From positions 62,001 to 126,000 of the forward strand of contig NZ_JACJOD010000033.1 of NCBI RefSeq assembly GCF_014695385.1: a stretch of 64,000 bases of DNA, given 5' to 3'. Origin of the DNA: Trichocoleus sp. FACHB-46. GTDB taxonomy: Bacteria > Cyanobacteriota > Cyanobacteriia > FACHB-46. The translations under genes and the position numbers were made by a program. The notes below the pieces were generated by a model that saw nothing but the letters and a program-made list of their open reading frames with translations, had not been told where the DNA came from and searched no databases. Of this stretch, positions 17,281 to 24,736 are shown one piece after another (position 1 is the stretch's first letter; each line of letters opens with the position of its first letter).

Positions 17281-17718
17281 ATGACACAACAATTGGTAAA
17301 GGTTGTACCTCGAAGGAACTGGCTGTTGGAGGCGATCGCCCCCTATGCCAGGGATGCCGTAGTGCAAACTCAAGAGCCTCGCGAGATTGAGCTAGTTTTG
17401 ACTTTCGAAAAGCCCAGACACGTACGGGTTAGAACTATCGTTTCCAATGAAAATGGCCACGTTGTTTTTGATGGCAATGACTTAAAGAGCATAGAGCCAG
17501 AAGAGTTTAAACTGCCCCCTTCCGATCTGGAGATTCGCATCAATACGGCGCTAGAAGAAATTCAACGTTGGTATGACAATCTGGCTCCAGTCATTGCTAT
17601 GAACACCTATACAACGCTCAAATTTGTCTTTTCTCGAGCCCGATTGACTGGGCTCCGTGCGGAGTTGCATGCAGCCGCTGCAAAGCCCAAAGGCCAAGCG
17701 TCAGGTAGTCGTTGGTGA
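17281..17718 (+). CDS. Hypothetical protein in the phage block
   Basis: 145 aa from ATG 17281 (MTQQLVKVVPRRNW); a TTG 12 bp upstream is less likely. A beta-rich first half (EIELVLTFEKPRHVRVRTIV) is followed by a helical segment and an Ala/Lys tail. It lies between the short charged ORF and the small terminase, so probably is part of the same phage module. No family recognised. Confidence 0.55.
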   Translation: MTQQLVKVVPRRNWLLEAIAPYARDAVVQTQEPREIELVLTFEKPRHVRVRTIVSNENGHVVFDGNDLKSIEPEEFKLPPSDLEIRINTALEEIQRWYDNLAPVIAMNTYTTLKFVFSRARLTGLRAELHAAAAKPKGQASGSRW

Positions 17719-17778
17719 TTCAGTTCTGGGAAGTTATAAATTACAAGCGGCTAATTCAAAAAGCTGCCCCTGAGTAAC

Positions 17779-18564
17779 GTGTCTGAGTCTCCTCCTAAGC
17801 TCACCGATAAACAGAAGCGATTTTGCCAGGAGTATCTCGTTGATTTTGATTCGACAGAGGCATACAAGCGTGCTGGCTATGTCATCAAGAGCGATCGCGA
17901 GGCTGCGTCGGATGCGGAAAATCTTCTAAGAAATCCTAAGATCCAAGCGTATCTCTCTCTTTTAAAGGCGGAAACCTTAGGTCTGACTGAGCGTCAAAGG
18001 AGTTTTTGCAATGCTTATTTAACTCATTTCAATGCCACGCGAGCTTACAAGGAAGCTGGATATACTGCCAAAAATGACAATGTTGCAGCTGCTAGTGCTA
18101 GTGCTCTACTTAAGAGACCTCAAGTTATAGAGTATTTACGCACTAAATCTGTGGAAGCAGCGGAGCGAGTTGAATTGACATTAGATTATGTACTTCGCAA
18201 AGTAAAGGATCGACTTGAGGTAAGAATTACTGATGTCGCAGACATAGGGCGACATGGAGATCTCACAATCAAAGATCTCAACAAGGTTCCGAAAGAAGCT
18301 GTGGCGGCGATCGCTGAGATCTCCTCAACTTTTACTGAGGAAGGTCCGAAGCTTAAGCTAAAGATGAAAGACGATGGTCTCGCCCTACGCTTAGCAGCTA
18401 AATATACTGGGCTGACAGATGACTGGAATTCTTTCCTCAGAATTGCTGGCAAATATGGCTATACAGTCCGAAAAACCGATTCGGGCTACGAATTGCTGGA
18501 CACTTACACTGCGCCTCAAATCACAGATGATGCGGCTGAATTAGGTGCTGCAAAGGAAGATTGA
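17779..18564 (+). CDS. terS: Phage terminase small subunit with duplicated DNA-binding domain
   Basis: GTG start at 17779. The Terminase_2 N-terminal signature occurs twice: LTDKQKRFCQEYLVDFDSTE followed by AYKRAGY (residues 8-35), and LTERQRSFCNAYLTHFNATR followed by AYKEAGY (about 73-99). The central part (LDYVLRKVKDRLEVRITDVAD) matches the family's oligomerisation region. Small terminases recognise phage DNA and regulate the packaging motor. One N-terminal domain is usual, so the tandem copy is unusual. No large terminase lies next to it in the window. Confidence 0.85.
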   Translation: MSESPPKLTDKQKRFCQEYLVDFDSTEAYKRAGYVIKSDREAASDAENLLRNPKIQAYLSLLKAETLGLTERQRSFCNAYLTHFNATRAYKEAGYTAKNDNVAAASASALLKRPQVIEYLRTKSVEAAERVELTLDYVLRKVKDRLEVRITDVADIGRHGDLTIKDLNKVPKEAVAAIAEISSTFTEEGPKLKLKMKDDGLALRLAAKYTGLTDDWNSFLRIAGKYGYTVRKTDSGYELLDTYTAPQITDDAAELGAAKED

Positions 18565-18635
18565 TGCGCGATCGCAGTAGTTGCTCAAAAAATCTTAACT
18601 TCTATGGAGAAATGAGAAGTTTGTTAATACAGTGC

Positions 18636-18683
18636 TACTTAACGAGCATTAAGTATAAAAATATACTTAATGCTCGTTAAGTA
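18636..18683. repeat. Perfect 22-bp inverted repeat with 4-base loop
   Basis: TACTTAACGAGCATTAAGTATA (18636-18657) is followed by AAAA and its exact complement to 18683. Each arm is itself a near-palindrome of form ACTTAA-N6-TTAAGT, so the site can be read as two inverted operators. No T-run follows. It lies 10 bp before a small ORF. An operator pair or a recombination/hairpin site are both possible. Confidence 0.6.
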
Positions 18684-18693
18684 GGAAATAGCT

Positions 18694-18918
18694 GTGTTAG
18701 CAGGTGAATGTTTACTCTCGCAAGCTGGGCATTTGTATCGAGTCATAGAGGCTGCCGATGACGTGGTCTCGATGACGAGGGCCAACGGTTTTACAGTTCT
18801 TGCCTTTAAGAGTTCTTCTGTTCAAACTCTTTTCCGTCCTTGTGCTTGTTCTGAAGCTGAGGACTCATTGAATGAATACCTACCTATCGGGGTTAATCAG
18901 CCTTGTACTACCTTCTAA
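18694..18918 (+). CDS. Possible small protein, 74 aa
   Basis: GTG start with GGAAA 6-10 bp upstream. The product (MLAGECLLSQAGHLYRVIEA) has no known domain. It lies immediately downstream of the perfect inverted repeat at 18636-18683, which would then sit at its promoter. Evidence is limited to start context and mildly coding-like composition. Confidence 0.35.
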   Translation: MLAGECLLSQAGHLYRVIEAADDVVSMTRANGFTVLAFKSSSVQTLFRPCACSEAEDSLNEYLPIGVNQPCTTF

Positions 18919-18961
18919 CTCCAGCAAATTTGCTTCAGTACTTGGGTAGGAGCGATCGCTC

Positions 18962-19120
18962 CTACCGAATATCCAAACTTTGAACAAGTAGCCCTGAAGA
19001 CACTCGCGACCCGCCCGGAGTCCGTCCACCTGGACCGTCTTTGACTGGAGGTGTGACTCCTGCAACAGCGGGTAGAGCAACTAGGGTAATGAGCATCACC
19101 AGAAAAACAGAACGTAGCAT
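18962..19120 (-). CDS. Small secreted peptide
   Basis: ATG 19120 starts a clear signal peptide (MLRSVFLVMLITLVALPAVAG), leaving a mature tail of about 30 residues containing PPVKDGPGGRTPGGSR. That Gly/Pro motif resembles the N-terminal linker of DUF928 cyanobacterial secreted proteins, so this may be a remnant or a short relative. A longer frame begins at TTG 19147. Confidence 0.4.
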   Translation of the reverse strand: MLRSVFLVMLITLVALPAVAGVTPPVKDGPGGRTPGGSRVSSGLLVQSLDIR

Positions 19121-19320
19121 AAAGCACCCTAAAACCTGATGCTTCAAGATTAAGAATTCTGGGCATTCAATGCCTCAGATGCAGTACGGAATCGTGACTT
19201 TGTGTTTTGGCTGAGCCTCAGCAATCACGCTATTAGGGGAAATGTGGAGTGATGATGCTGGCTCTTTGCCTTGCCTTTGTCTTTAGAATCGGTATTTCTG
19301 TCAACACCCCCAATCAGTTA

Positions 19321-19386
19321 GCCCAAAATCCGAAAGGTTCGCAGTATCAACGCTCGTCAGTTTTGTGTCACGGAGCGATCGCTAGC
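19321..19386. repeat. Dispersed repeat, copy A (module 3)
   Basis: Contains the order CCCAAAATC ... CTCGTCAGTTTTGTGTCAC ... GAGCGATCGC shared with copies near 23.0, 24.5, 29.6, 33.8 and 40.3 kb. The surrounding 19121-19524 holds no gene I would support. Confidence 0.5.
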
Positions 19387-19524
19387 TTGCTGCTGCAAAG
19401 GGTAGGTAATGGGAACAGATGGGCACTTTAGAGCAAGGCGATCGCTCTTCGGTTGTTTAACCCTTGAGTATGTGTATGAATTTATACCCAACTGGGTAGT
19501 CTAAAGAAAAACCGTAATTGCTCT

Positions 19525-19722
19525 ATGAACCTTGATGAGTTTGAGGTCCAGGTAAAAGATGCGCTTGAAGTTGGACTCAACCGACTCCAAACGGTCACGC
19601 TTTTAGTTGTAAACCTAGAGCAACAGCTCGAATCAACCCGACAAAGCCTGCAAGAGCTAACTCAAGTTATTGATAACTTCATTACTGCCGAAAAGCATAA
19701 ACGAGACCAAGACCAGAACTGA
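19525..19722 (+). CDS. Small coiled-coil protein, 65 aa
   Basis: Starts with ATG and is highly helical with heptad-like leucines (LEVGLNRLQTVTLLVVNLEQ), then a charged tail. Probably an oligomerising small protein. It is convergent with the response regulator gene and has no recognised family. Confidence 0.5.
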   Translation: MNLDEFEVQVKDALEVGLNRLQTVTLLVVNLEQQLESTRQSLQELTQVIDNFITAEKHKRDQDQN

Positions 19723-19744
19723 GCCTCTCTTGATAGCGAGAAGA

Positions 19745-20143
19745 CTATCCAGCACAAACTTTTTCAATCGCCGCGATTAGCTCTTTTGGGTGGCTCGGCT
19801 TGACAAAATAACCTTGTACTCCCAATTGCAGTACTTGTTGACGCTCGGTTCGAAAGGCGGATGCCGTAAGCACGATGACAGGCAAATGCTGAAACTCTAT
19901 ATTCTGTCGCAGTCCTTCTAGTAATTGGTAGCCACTGATGTTGGGTAACTTCAAGTCTAGTAAAACCACATGCGGCTGAAACTGAGCCAGAGTTGAGAAA
20001 AAGCTGCTGCCCTCTGCCAAACTCAGCACTTGGTAGCCTTGATGAGTGAGGTAGTCATCCATTAGCAATCGATTAGAGTCATCATCCTCAACTACCAAGA
20101 CTCTTATTGCTGGGCTCGGTTCAGAAATCGGAGCATCTGTCAT
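19745..20143 (-). CDS. Single-domain response regulator
   Basis: 132 aa made only of a receiver domain. The acidic pocket (EDDDS at 19-23), the phosphoacceptor Asp63 in VVLLDLKLP, Thr93 in VLTAS and Lys115 in GYFVKP are all in place, so it should be phosphorylated by a histidine kinase. There is no output domain and no kinase nearby; it may act by protein contact, as CheY- or Rcp-type regulators do. Confidence 0.9.
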   Translation of the reverse strand: MTDAPISEPSPAIRVLVVEDDDSNRLLMDDYLTHQGYQVLSLAEGSSFFSTLAQFQPHVVLLDLKLPNISGYQLLEGLRQNIEFQHLPVIVLTASAFRTERQQVLQLGVQGYFVKPSHPKELIAAIEKVCAG

Positions 20144-20261
20144 GTCAATGCTTATAGGTGCGGGGTAGAGCTAAGCTCTGGAGTCAGAATCACAGCGTTT
20201 GAGCTTTCACATGTCGCATACTTTACATGTGATCTTTACATAGCTCAGTGATCAGAACCCC

Positions 20262-20462
20262 AAAGTGCGATCGCCCTTCCAACTTTTCCCCATTGGGGAA
20301 CGCAACCTCATCAATGAACCGCTGCTCATCCCTGCTAGTGGTCTAGAATTTGTACATCGCCTGAAACGCAATGCTTGCCGCAATGAGGACGAGTGGGAGC
20401 TTTGGGGTTTCTTGACTGCTGCTTTCGCGATCGCGCGATTGAGGCAGATGTTGGCTTCATGA
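20262..20462. repeat. Dispersed repeat, copy B (modules 4 and 5)
   Basis: Module 4 (CCAACTTTTCCCCATTGGGG then AACGCA) and module 5 (GAGGACGAGTGGGAGCTTTG) lie in the order seen near 22.0 kb. Module 5 translates to a peptide of the form EDEWExWGFLxAA in each copy, suggesting decay from an old coding sequence. No gene is supported in 20144-20574. Confidence 0.5.
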
Positions 20463-20574
20463 GGAGGCTGAGTAACAGTTCGGGGCAACTGTTGCCAAAA
20501 ACTTTTTTTTGGACACCCAAGTGGCTTTGATCAATCTGCTACACCCAAATTGTTATACAGCGTGAATAAAAGAG

Positions 20575-20694
20575 TGCGGGGTGGGGGAATCGAACCCCCA
20601 AGCATCGATCCTGGTAAGGAACCTCTTCCATAACTCACGTTGCTCTCAGCGCATTTGGGTAGTCACCAGACCTCCGCAGCAATGCTACCCCGCA
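20575..20694 (-). other. 120-nt tRNA-like element
   Basis: The 3' end has a textbook T-arm, GGGGG-TTCGATT-CCCCC, followed by ACCCCGCA. The complementary TGCGGGGT is at the 5' end (20687-20694). Between them there is no D-arm or anticodon arm; instead short hairpins such as GGAA-GAGG-TTCC. At 120 nt it is too long for a tRNA. It may be a tRNA remnant left by integration, or a structured RNA. It overlaps a 31-codon ORF. Confidence 0.4.
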
Positions 20695-20730
20695 TGAACC
20701 GACAATCGTATAGATAACAGGTGCAATCAT
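20635..20730 (-). CDS. 31-aa peptide with strong ribosome-binding site
   Basis: AAGGAG lies 6 bp before ATG 20730 and the frame ends at TGA 20635. The peptide starts MIAPVIYTIVGSCGVALL (hydrophobic) and ends DYPNALRAT. The coding region overlaps the first half of the tRNA-like element. The quality of the ribosome-binding site is the main support; a leader peptide or a small membrane peptide are possible. Confidence 0.35.
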   Translation of the reverse strand: MIAPVIYTIVGSCGVALLRRSGDYPNALRAT

Positions 20731-20978
20731 AAGTTTCTCCTTGATATTTATCAGGAACGGAGACAATTCATGCACTGTTGAGCAACCCTTGAGTACTTCT
20801 AGAAGCACCCGTATCACCAAGGTTTTGGGAGGGCTTGAGCACCAGCCCCCACCTAATTTGGTAATTATACCAGGCAAGAACCTGAGCGATCGCTGTGCTC
20901 AAGCGCAAGCAGCGATCGCCTATTAAAGTAGAAAATAACTTTCCGATCTGAGAGATTCAAGTCCTAGGGAGTGAATGG

Positions 20979-21833
20979 ATGGCAGAGGAGCAACAGCTAG
21001 CTTTATTGAAGCGGGAAGTAGAGGCTTGGAATAGGTGGAGGGATGAACATCCCTCTCTAAGACCAGATCTAAATAGAGCCGACTTGAGCACTCTAGACTT
21101 AAGCGAAGCGAACTTAAGTGGAGTCGATCTGATCGGAGCAACCCTAGGTAGGGCTAAATTTCGGCAAGGTACATGTATTAGCAACACAAGTCTTGTCGGA
21201 GCAAACCTGATTGGTGCTGACTTGAGTGGGGCGGATCTAGCATGGGTAGATCTCACTGGAGCTAAGCTCACCGGAGCAAACCTCAAGGTAACAGCCATTC
21301 TCAAGGCCAATTTCAGTGGAGCAGATTTGCGAGGAACAAACCTCAGAGATGCAGATTTAAGTCGAAATCGTCATGAGGTAGTCAATTTGGCAGGAGCGAA
21401 TCTCAGTGGGTTGGATCTCAGTGGCACAGAGATCCTGAGTCGAGCACAGCTGACAAACGTCAACCTTAGTGGAGCCAATTTAGCTAGAGCAGACGTTAGC
21501 GAGAAATCAATTGACTACGCAATTCTGATAGGTGCTAACTTGCAAGGGGCCAATCTAAGTAGAGCTAGCTTGAAAGGTGCTGACCTCAGGGGTGCCAACC
21601 TTAAGGGGGCAAGTCTTGTCGAGGTAGATCTTAGCGGTGCTGACCTCAGGGGTGCTGACTTCTCTGGAGCAGATCTTAGGACGCGGTACCACGACAACTT
21701 TTTAAGCGGTGCCAATCTCAATGGCACAAATCTGAGTGGAGCAGATCTTAGGGGATTAAGGTTGGAAGGCATAAATTTTCAAGGGGCAATTCTTACAGGA
21801 ACCAAGATGCCCGATGGTAGCACTCATGATTAG
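20979..21833 (+). CDS. Pentapeptide-repeat protein
   Basis: 284 aa. After about 30 residues of charged helix (EVEAWNRWRDEHP) the protein is almost all A(D/N)LxG repeats, from about 33 to 275, predicted to fold as a right-handed quadrilateral beta-helix. Such proteins are abundant in cyanobacteria; some mimic DNA and bind gyrase, most have no known role. The same repeat type forms part of the NACHT protein at 29689. Stand-alone, no operon partner. Confidence 0.85.
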   Translation: MAEEQQLALLKREVEAWNRWRDEHPSLRPDLNRADLSTLDLSEANLSGVDLIGATLGRAKFRQGTCISNTSLVGANLIGADLSGADLAWVDLTGAKLTGANLKVTAILKANFSGADLRGTNLRDADLSRNRHEVVNLAGANLSGLDLSGTEILSRAQLTNVNLSGANLARADVSEKSIDYAILIGANLQGANLSRASLKGADLRGANLKGASLVEVDLSGADLRGADFSGADLRTRYHDNFLSGANLNGTNLSGADLRGLRLEGINFQGAILTGTKMPDGSTHD

Positions 21834-21859
21834 CAAGGCTCAGAAAAAGCGATCGCGCC

Positions 21860-22140
21860 AGTTGTTCAGAATCCAGACATCTTCTGGTATGGTTCTAAGG
21901 TTAGGGCGTGATTGGGCACCTTACAGATAAGGCGATCGCACGACTAAGGGGGCAAAGACTTGGTAGCGCGATCGCCCCTCCAACTTTTCCCCAATTGGGG
22001 AACGCAGCCAAGTGAGTGACCTGCTGAGCGATCGCCACACGTCCCAAGTTACACATCCCAAATTAGGACAACTGACCGACGAAGATGAGTGGGAGGCTTG
22101 GGGCTTTTTGTCTGCTGCTGAGCGATCGCGTGGTTGCGAC
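21860..22140. repeat. Dispersed repeat, copy C (modules 6, 2, 4, 5)
   Basis: Contains module 6 (CAGAATCCAGACATCTTCTG), module 2 (AAGGCGATCGCACGACTAAG...GGCAAAGACTTGGT), module 4 (CCAACTTTTCCCCAATTGGG) and module 5 (GACGAAGATGAGTGGGAGGC). It fills the gap between the pentapeptide gene and 22188. Confidence 0.6.
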
Positions 22141-22187
22141 AGCTACTAGTAAGCTATTAAGCAAGTAGACGTCATCCGTCTCATGCA

Positions 22188-22904
22188 TCACTCCATCGAA
22201 TCAGCCTCTACAGTAACTTGCCAGTCAGCCTCCACTTTTTGAACCTGGAGACTAGGAATCACCTTAAGTAGCTCAATCAGCTTTAAGTCCGGGCAAACGC
22301 TTCGCATCGCAACTCGGATGGGTTGCATATAATAGTCGCAAAACTTTTGGCTCAATTGCCCAATCGATACAGAATTTTGCGGATTATTTGCTACTAAACT
22401 TTTAGCTATTGCTATCAAAGCGACCTCCAAGTCATTGACTGATTGAATGGGAGGGAATGAGCTTGCTTGGTGTTCTGAGATCTTTTGATCTCGATCGAGT
22501 TGATTTTCTCTAGTACCCCCAACTTGCAACGGCTCAGATAAACGCCTTTCGGCTTCCGAGCGTTGCTTGATTCTGCAATGAAGCGGAATGCTCTGAGATT
22601 GCTGCAACGCAGGAGCTACTACCTGAAAAAGAGCGACATAAAACTCTTGAGGGATTGGAGTGCCATAGATGGAAAAGCGTTTGCTACTTTTGATCAAACT
22701 CCGTAAACCGTCGCGACAACCTTGAGCGTTTGCCACAGTTTCCGGTAGCACGCCATACTTCTCACAAAATAGCTCGCTGAGTCTAGTCACTTTAATCCAA
22801 GGGTTGCCGTTCTTTTGACATTCAAAGACTGTGAAGTTTTCCAGCTCTTCGATCAGCTGTTGTAACGATAAAGACGAGGACGGATCTTGATGAGACTCAT
22901 CCAT
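22188..22904 (-). CDS. Protein with two possible OST-HTH/LOTUS-like domains
   Basis: 238 aa. Two segments have the pattern of LOTUS RNA-binding winged helices, a small domain beginning with a strand and ending in a 'phenylalanine/isoleucine ... V' strand: about 30-95 (WIKVTRLSELFCEKYG...RSLIKSSKRFSIYG) and 165-232 (SIGQLSQKFCDYYM...ELLKVIPSLQVQKV). The linker is charged. LOTUS domains bind RNA, often G-quadruplex-like. Its neighbour is a mini-RNase III, which would suit an RNA role. The domain call is tentative. Confidence 0.5.
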   Translation of the reverse strand: MDESHQDPSSSLSLQQLIEELENFTVFECQKNGNPWIKVTRLSELFCEKYGVLPETVANAQGCRDGLRSLIKSSKRFSIYGTPIPQEFYVALFQVVAPALQQSQSIPLHCRIKQRSEAERRLSEPLQVGGTRENQLDRDQKISEHQASSFPPIQSVNDLEVALIAIAKSLVANNPQNSVSIGQLSQKFCDYYMQPIRVAMRSVCPDLKLIELLKVIPSLQVQKVEADWQVTVEADSME

Positions 22905-23004
22905 GCTGTTGAATTACACCAAATCGCAAGGTTAGTGATCCATAGCTACAGAGGCATGGTTGAGCATTTCCAGATGCTTTCAGTGCGGTTTCCTCCCATC
23001 ACCA

Positions 23005-23218
23005 AACCCGATCGCCCTATCGAGCACTCAGCTCAAAATCAGAAATTTTCTGACTCTCAAAGCTTGGTCTGGGTCTTGTGTCACCAGAGCGATCGCCCCT
23101 TCAGCTTTTCCCCAATTTGGGAACGCAGCCAAGTGAGTAAACTGCTGAGCGCCCCTACCAGCTGTCCAGAATCGGACATTTGCTTAGGTGGTTTTGGTTT
23201 TGAGGAGCGATCGCCCTT
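23005..23218. repeat. Dispersed repeat, copy D (modules 3, 4, 6)
   Basis: Module 3 (CACTCAGCTCAAAATCAGAA), module 4 (TTTTCCCCAATTTGGGAACG) and module 6 (CAGCTGTCCAGAATCGGACA) in that order. It occupies the gap between 22904 and 23284. Confidence 0.6.
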
Positions 23219-23283
23219 CAGCTCTGGCTTGATCAACTTGAAACAACTCGTTAGTCTCTAGACAATGTTTGGCAGCAGTAACG

Positions 23284-23739
23284 ATGAATCCAGAAGACAT
23301 CGAAGCAATTGAAAGGCGGTTAGGCTATATCTTCAAAGACAAAAGCCTACTCCTTCGAGCACTCACTCGCAAGGCTGCGGCTAAAGAGCAAAGTGAGCAA
23401 GGGCAATCATGTGAGGACCAAGAAGTCTTTCGTACTCTTGGAGATGCAATCCTCAAGGCGATTCTGACCGACCTTCTGATTGAGAACGGTTGTACAACTC
23501 GTGGAAGCATTACTCAAAAAAAGCAGACATTAGAAGATGAAAAAACTTTAGGCGAAATGCTTCGCACAATGGGTATTGCTCCAATCGTAGGAATTGGTGA
23601 GCGAATCATTGGAGTTCATGAGACTACCTATGCTCTGGCAGAGACCTTTGAAGCTTTAGTTGCTGCTGTTTACAAAGATGGGGGCTATGACGTAATTACA
23701 GCTTTAGTCACTAAGTGGTTTAGTAACCTCATTAATTAA
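23284..23739 (+). CDS. Mini-RNase III-like protein (no dsRNA-binding domain)
   Basis: I start at ATG 23284 (MNPEDIEAIERRLGYIFKDK), giving 151 aa; a TTG extension begins at 23269. It is an RNase III catalytic domain alone. The signature helix reads DQEVFRTLGDAIL, keeping the Gly-Asp but with changes where ERLEFLGD is usual. The second metal site reads AETFEALVAAVYKDGG, with Glu instead of Asp but with the Glu of FEA kept. Mini-III enzymes trim 23S rRNA in several bacteria and cyanobacteria carry several copies. Activity may be altered by the substitutions. Confidence 0.8.
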   Translation: MNPEDIEAIERRLGYIFKDKSLLLRALTRKAAAKEQSEQGQSCEDQEVFRTLGDAILKAILTDLLIENGCTTRGSITQKKQTLEDEKTLGEMLRTMGIAPIVGIGERIIGVHETTYALAETFEALVAAVYKDGGYDVITALVTKWFSNLIN

Positions 23740-23752
23740 AGCCAACTAGTTC

Positions 23753-24139
23753 TCACCTCCAGTATTCGTCCTTGTCATCGTCATCATCTTCATCCTCGTC
23801 ATTTACCCAACTCCACTGTCTAGCACTGTAACCATAGCCATAAACTCGGTTTGCGATTTCATCGGCTTCATCACTCCGCTCTCGTTCGACCTTTGGATAG
23901 TCCAAGGGATTAGCCGAGCGCACCAAGACAGAAACGATTTCAGGTCGAAACTGTAGTGCTTGGAGATAGGCTTTCTCAGCAGTTGTCTCATCTAGCGGTA
24001 GTTCAGACGAGAGTGTGGTGGTATGACTACCAAAGCGTTTTGTACTGACAACCGCCACAATTTCCTGGTCCTTTAGCTCCAAAGAAACACTATCCGGATC
24101 AATTCCAACCTCAGGGTAGGCAAGGAAGGAGCGGAGCAT
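23753..24139 (-). CDS. Hypothetical protein with acidic C-terminal tail
   Basis: 128 aa. A beta-rich first half (SVSLELKDQEIVAVVSTKRFG) is followed by a helix and a run of Asp/Glu near the end (NDEDEDDDDD). Convergent with the mini-RNase III gene, 13 bp apart. Unknown function; acidic tails sometimes mimic DNA, which is only a suggestion here. Confidence 0.5.
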   Translation of the reverse strand: MLRSFLAYPEVGIDPDSVSLELKDQEIVAVVSTKRFGSHTTTLSSELPLDETTAEKAYLQALQFRPEIVSVLVRSANPLDYPKVERERSDEADEIANRVYGYGYSARQWSWVNDEDEDDDDDKDEYWR

Positions 24140-24203
24140 AAAAATAACGCTGAATTAGAACTGCCTCGGTTCTAACAGCTCTGCACAGCATCTGACCACA
24201 GGG

Positions 24204-24690
24204 GATCGCCTGCTCAACTTTTGAATTGGCTTTTTTTAACCCAAACCCCACTTACACGGGATCAAAGCCTAAAAAGCCCAATTCAAACCAATTCAAAAAT
24301 CCGACCGCCCGCTCTACTAAGCATCCCAGCACCTAACTCACTCACGAAAACCACCCCACCCAGCACTAAGATCGGCAATTCAAGGGATCTTCATGGGGCC
24401 ATAAGGGCACCTTAGGAGTAAGGCGATCGTACGGCTAAGGAGGCAAAGACTTGGTGGCGCGATCGCCCCCTCTTGCCCCTCCACCTCTACCACCAAAACC
24501 AACCGCCCTACCCAACCAAGCACTCAGCCCAAAATCAGAAGTTTTCTGAATCTCAAATCTTGGCCTGGGATTTGTGTCAGTAGCGCGATCGCCACACACC
24601 ATACATTGGAACAACTGACCAACGAAGATGAGTGGGAGTCTTGGGGTTTCTTGGCTGCGGCTGAGCGGTCGCACGGCTCAGGCAGATGTC
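24204..24690. repeat. Dispersed repeat, copy E (modules 1, 2, 3, 5)
   Basis: The most complete copy: module 1 (TTTTGAATTGGC ... AATTCAAACCAATTCAAAAA), module 2 (AAGGGCACCTTAGGAGTAAG ... GGCAAAGACTTGGTGGCGCG), module 3 (CACTCAGCCCAAAATCAGAA) and module 5 (GACGAAGATGA-GTGGGAG split over the same order). The 24140-24736 gap contains no other gene I would support. Confidence 0.65.
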
Positions 24691-24736
24691 AGGTCTACAA
24701 TTGAGCTAGCTAACGATCCCAATTACCTGTCGCAAG

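Noticed and set aside
19249-19431. 60-aa plus-strand ORF
   Set aside because: It runs through a dispersed repeat and has no coding character beyond a hydrophobic start.
20575-20694. A genuine tRNA gene
   Set aside because: 120 nt long and lacking D- and anticodon arms; only the T-arm and end pairing are tRNA-like.
24435-24674. 79-aa minus-strand ORF, with a similar one at 33700-33900
   Set aside because: Both are readings of the dispersed repeat modules 2 and 3; their similarity reflects the repeat, not a gene family.
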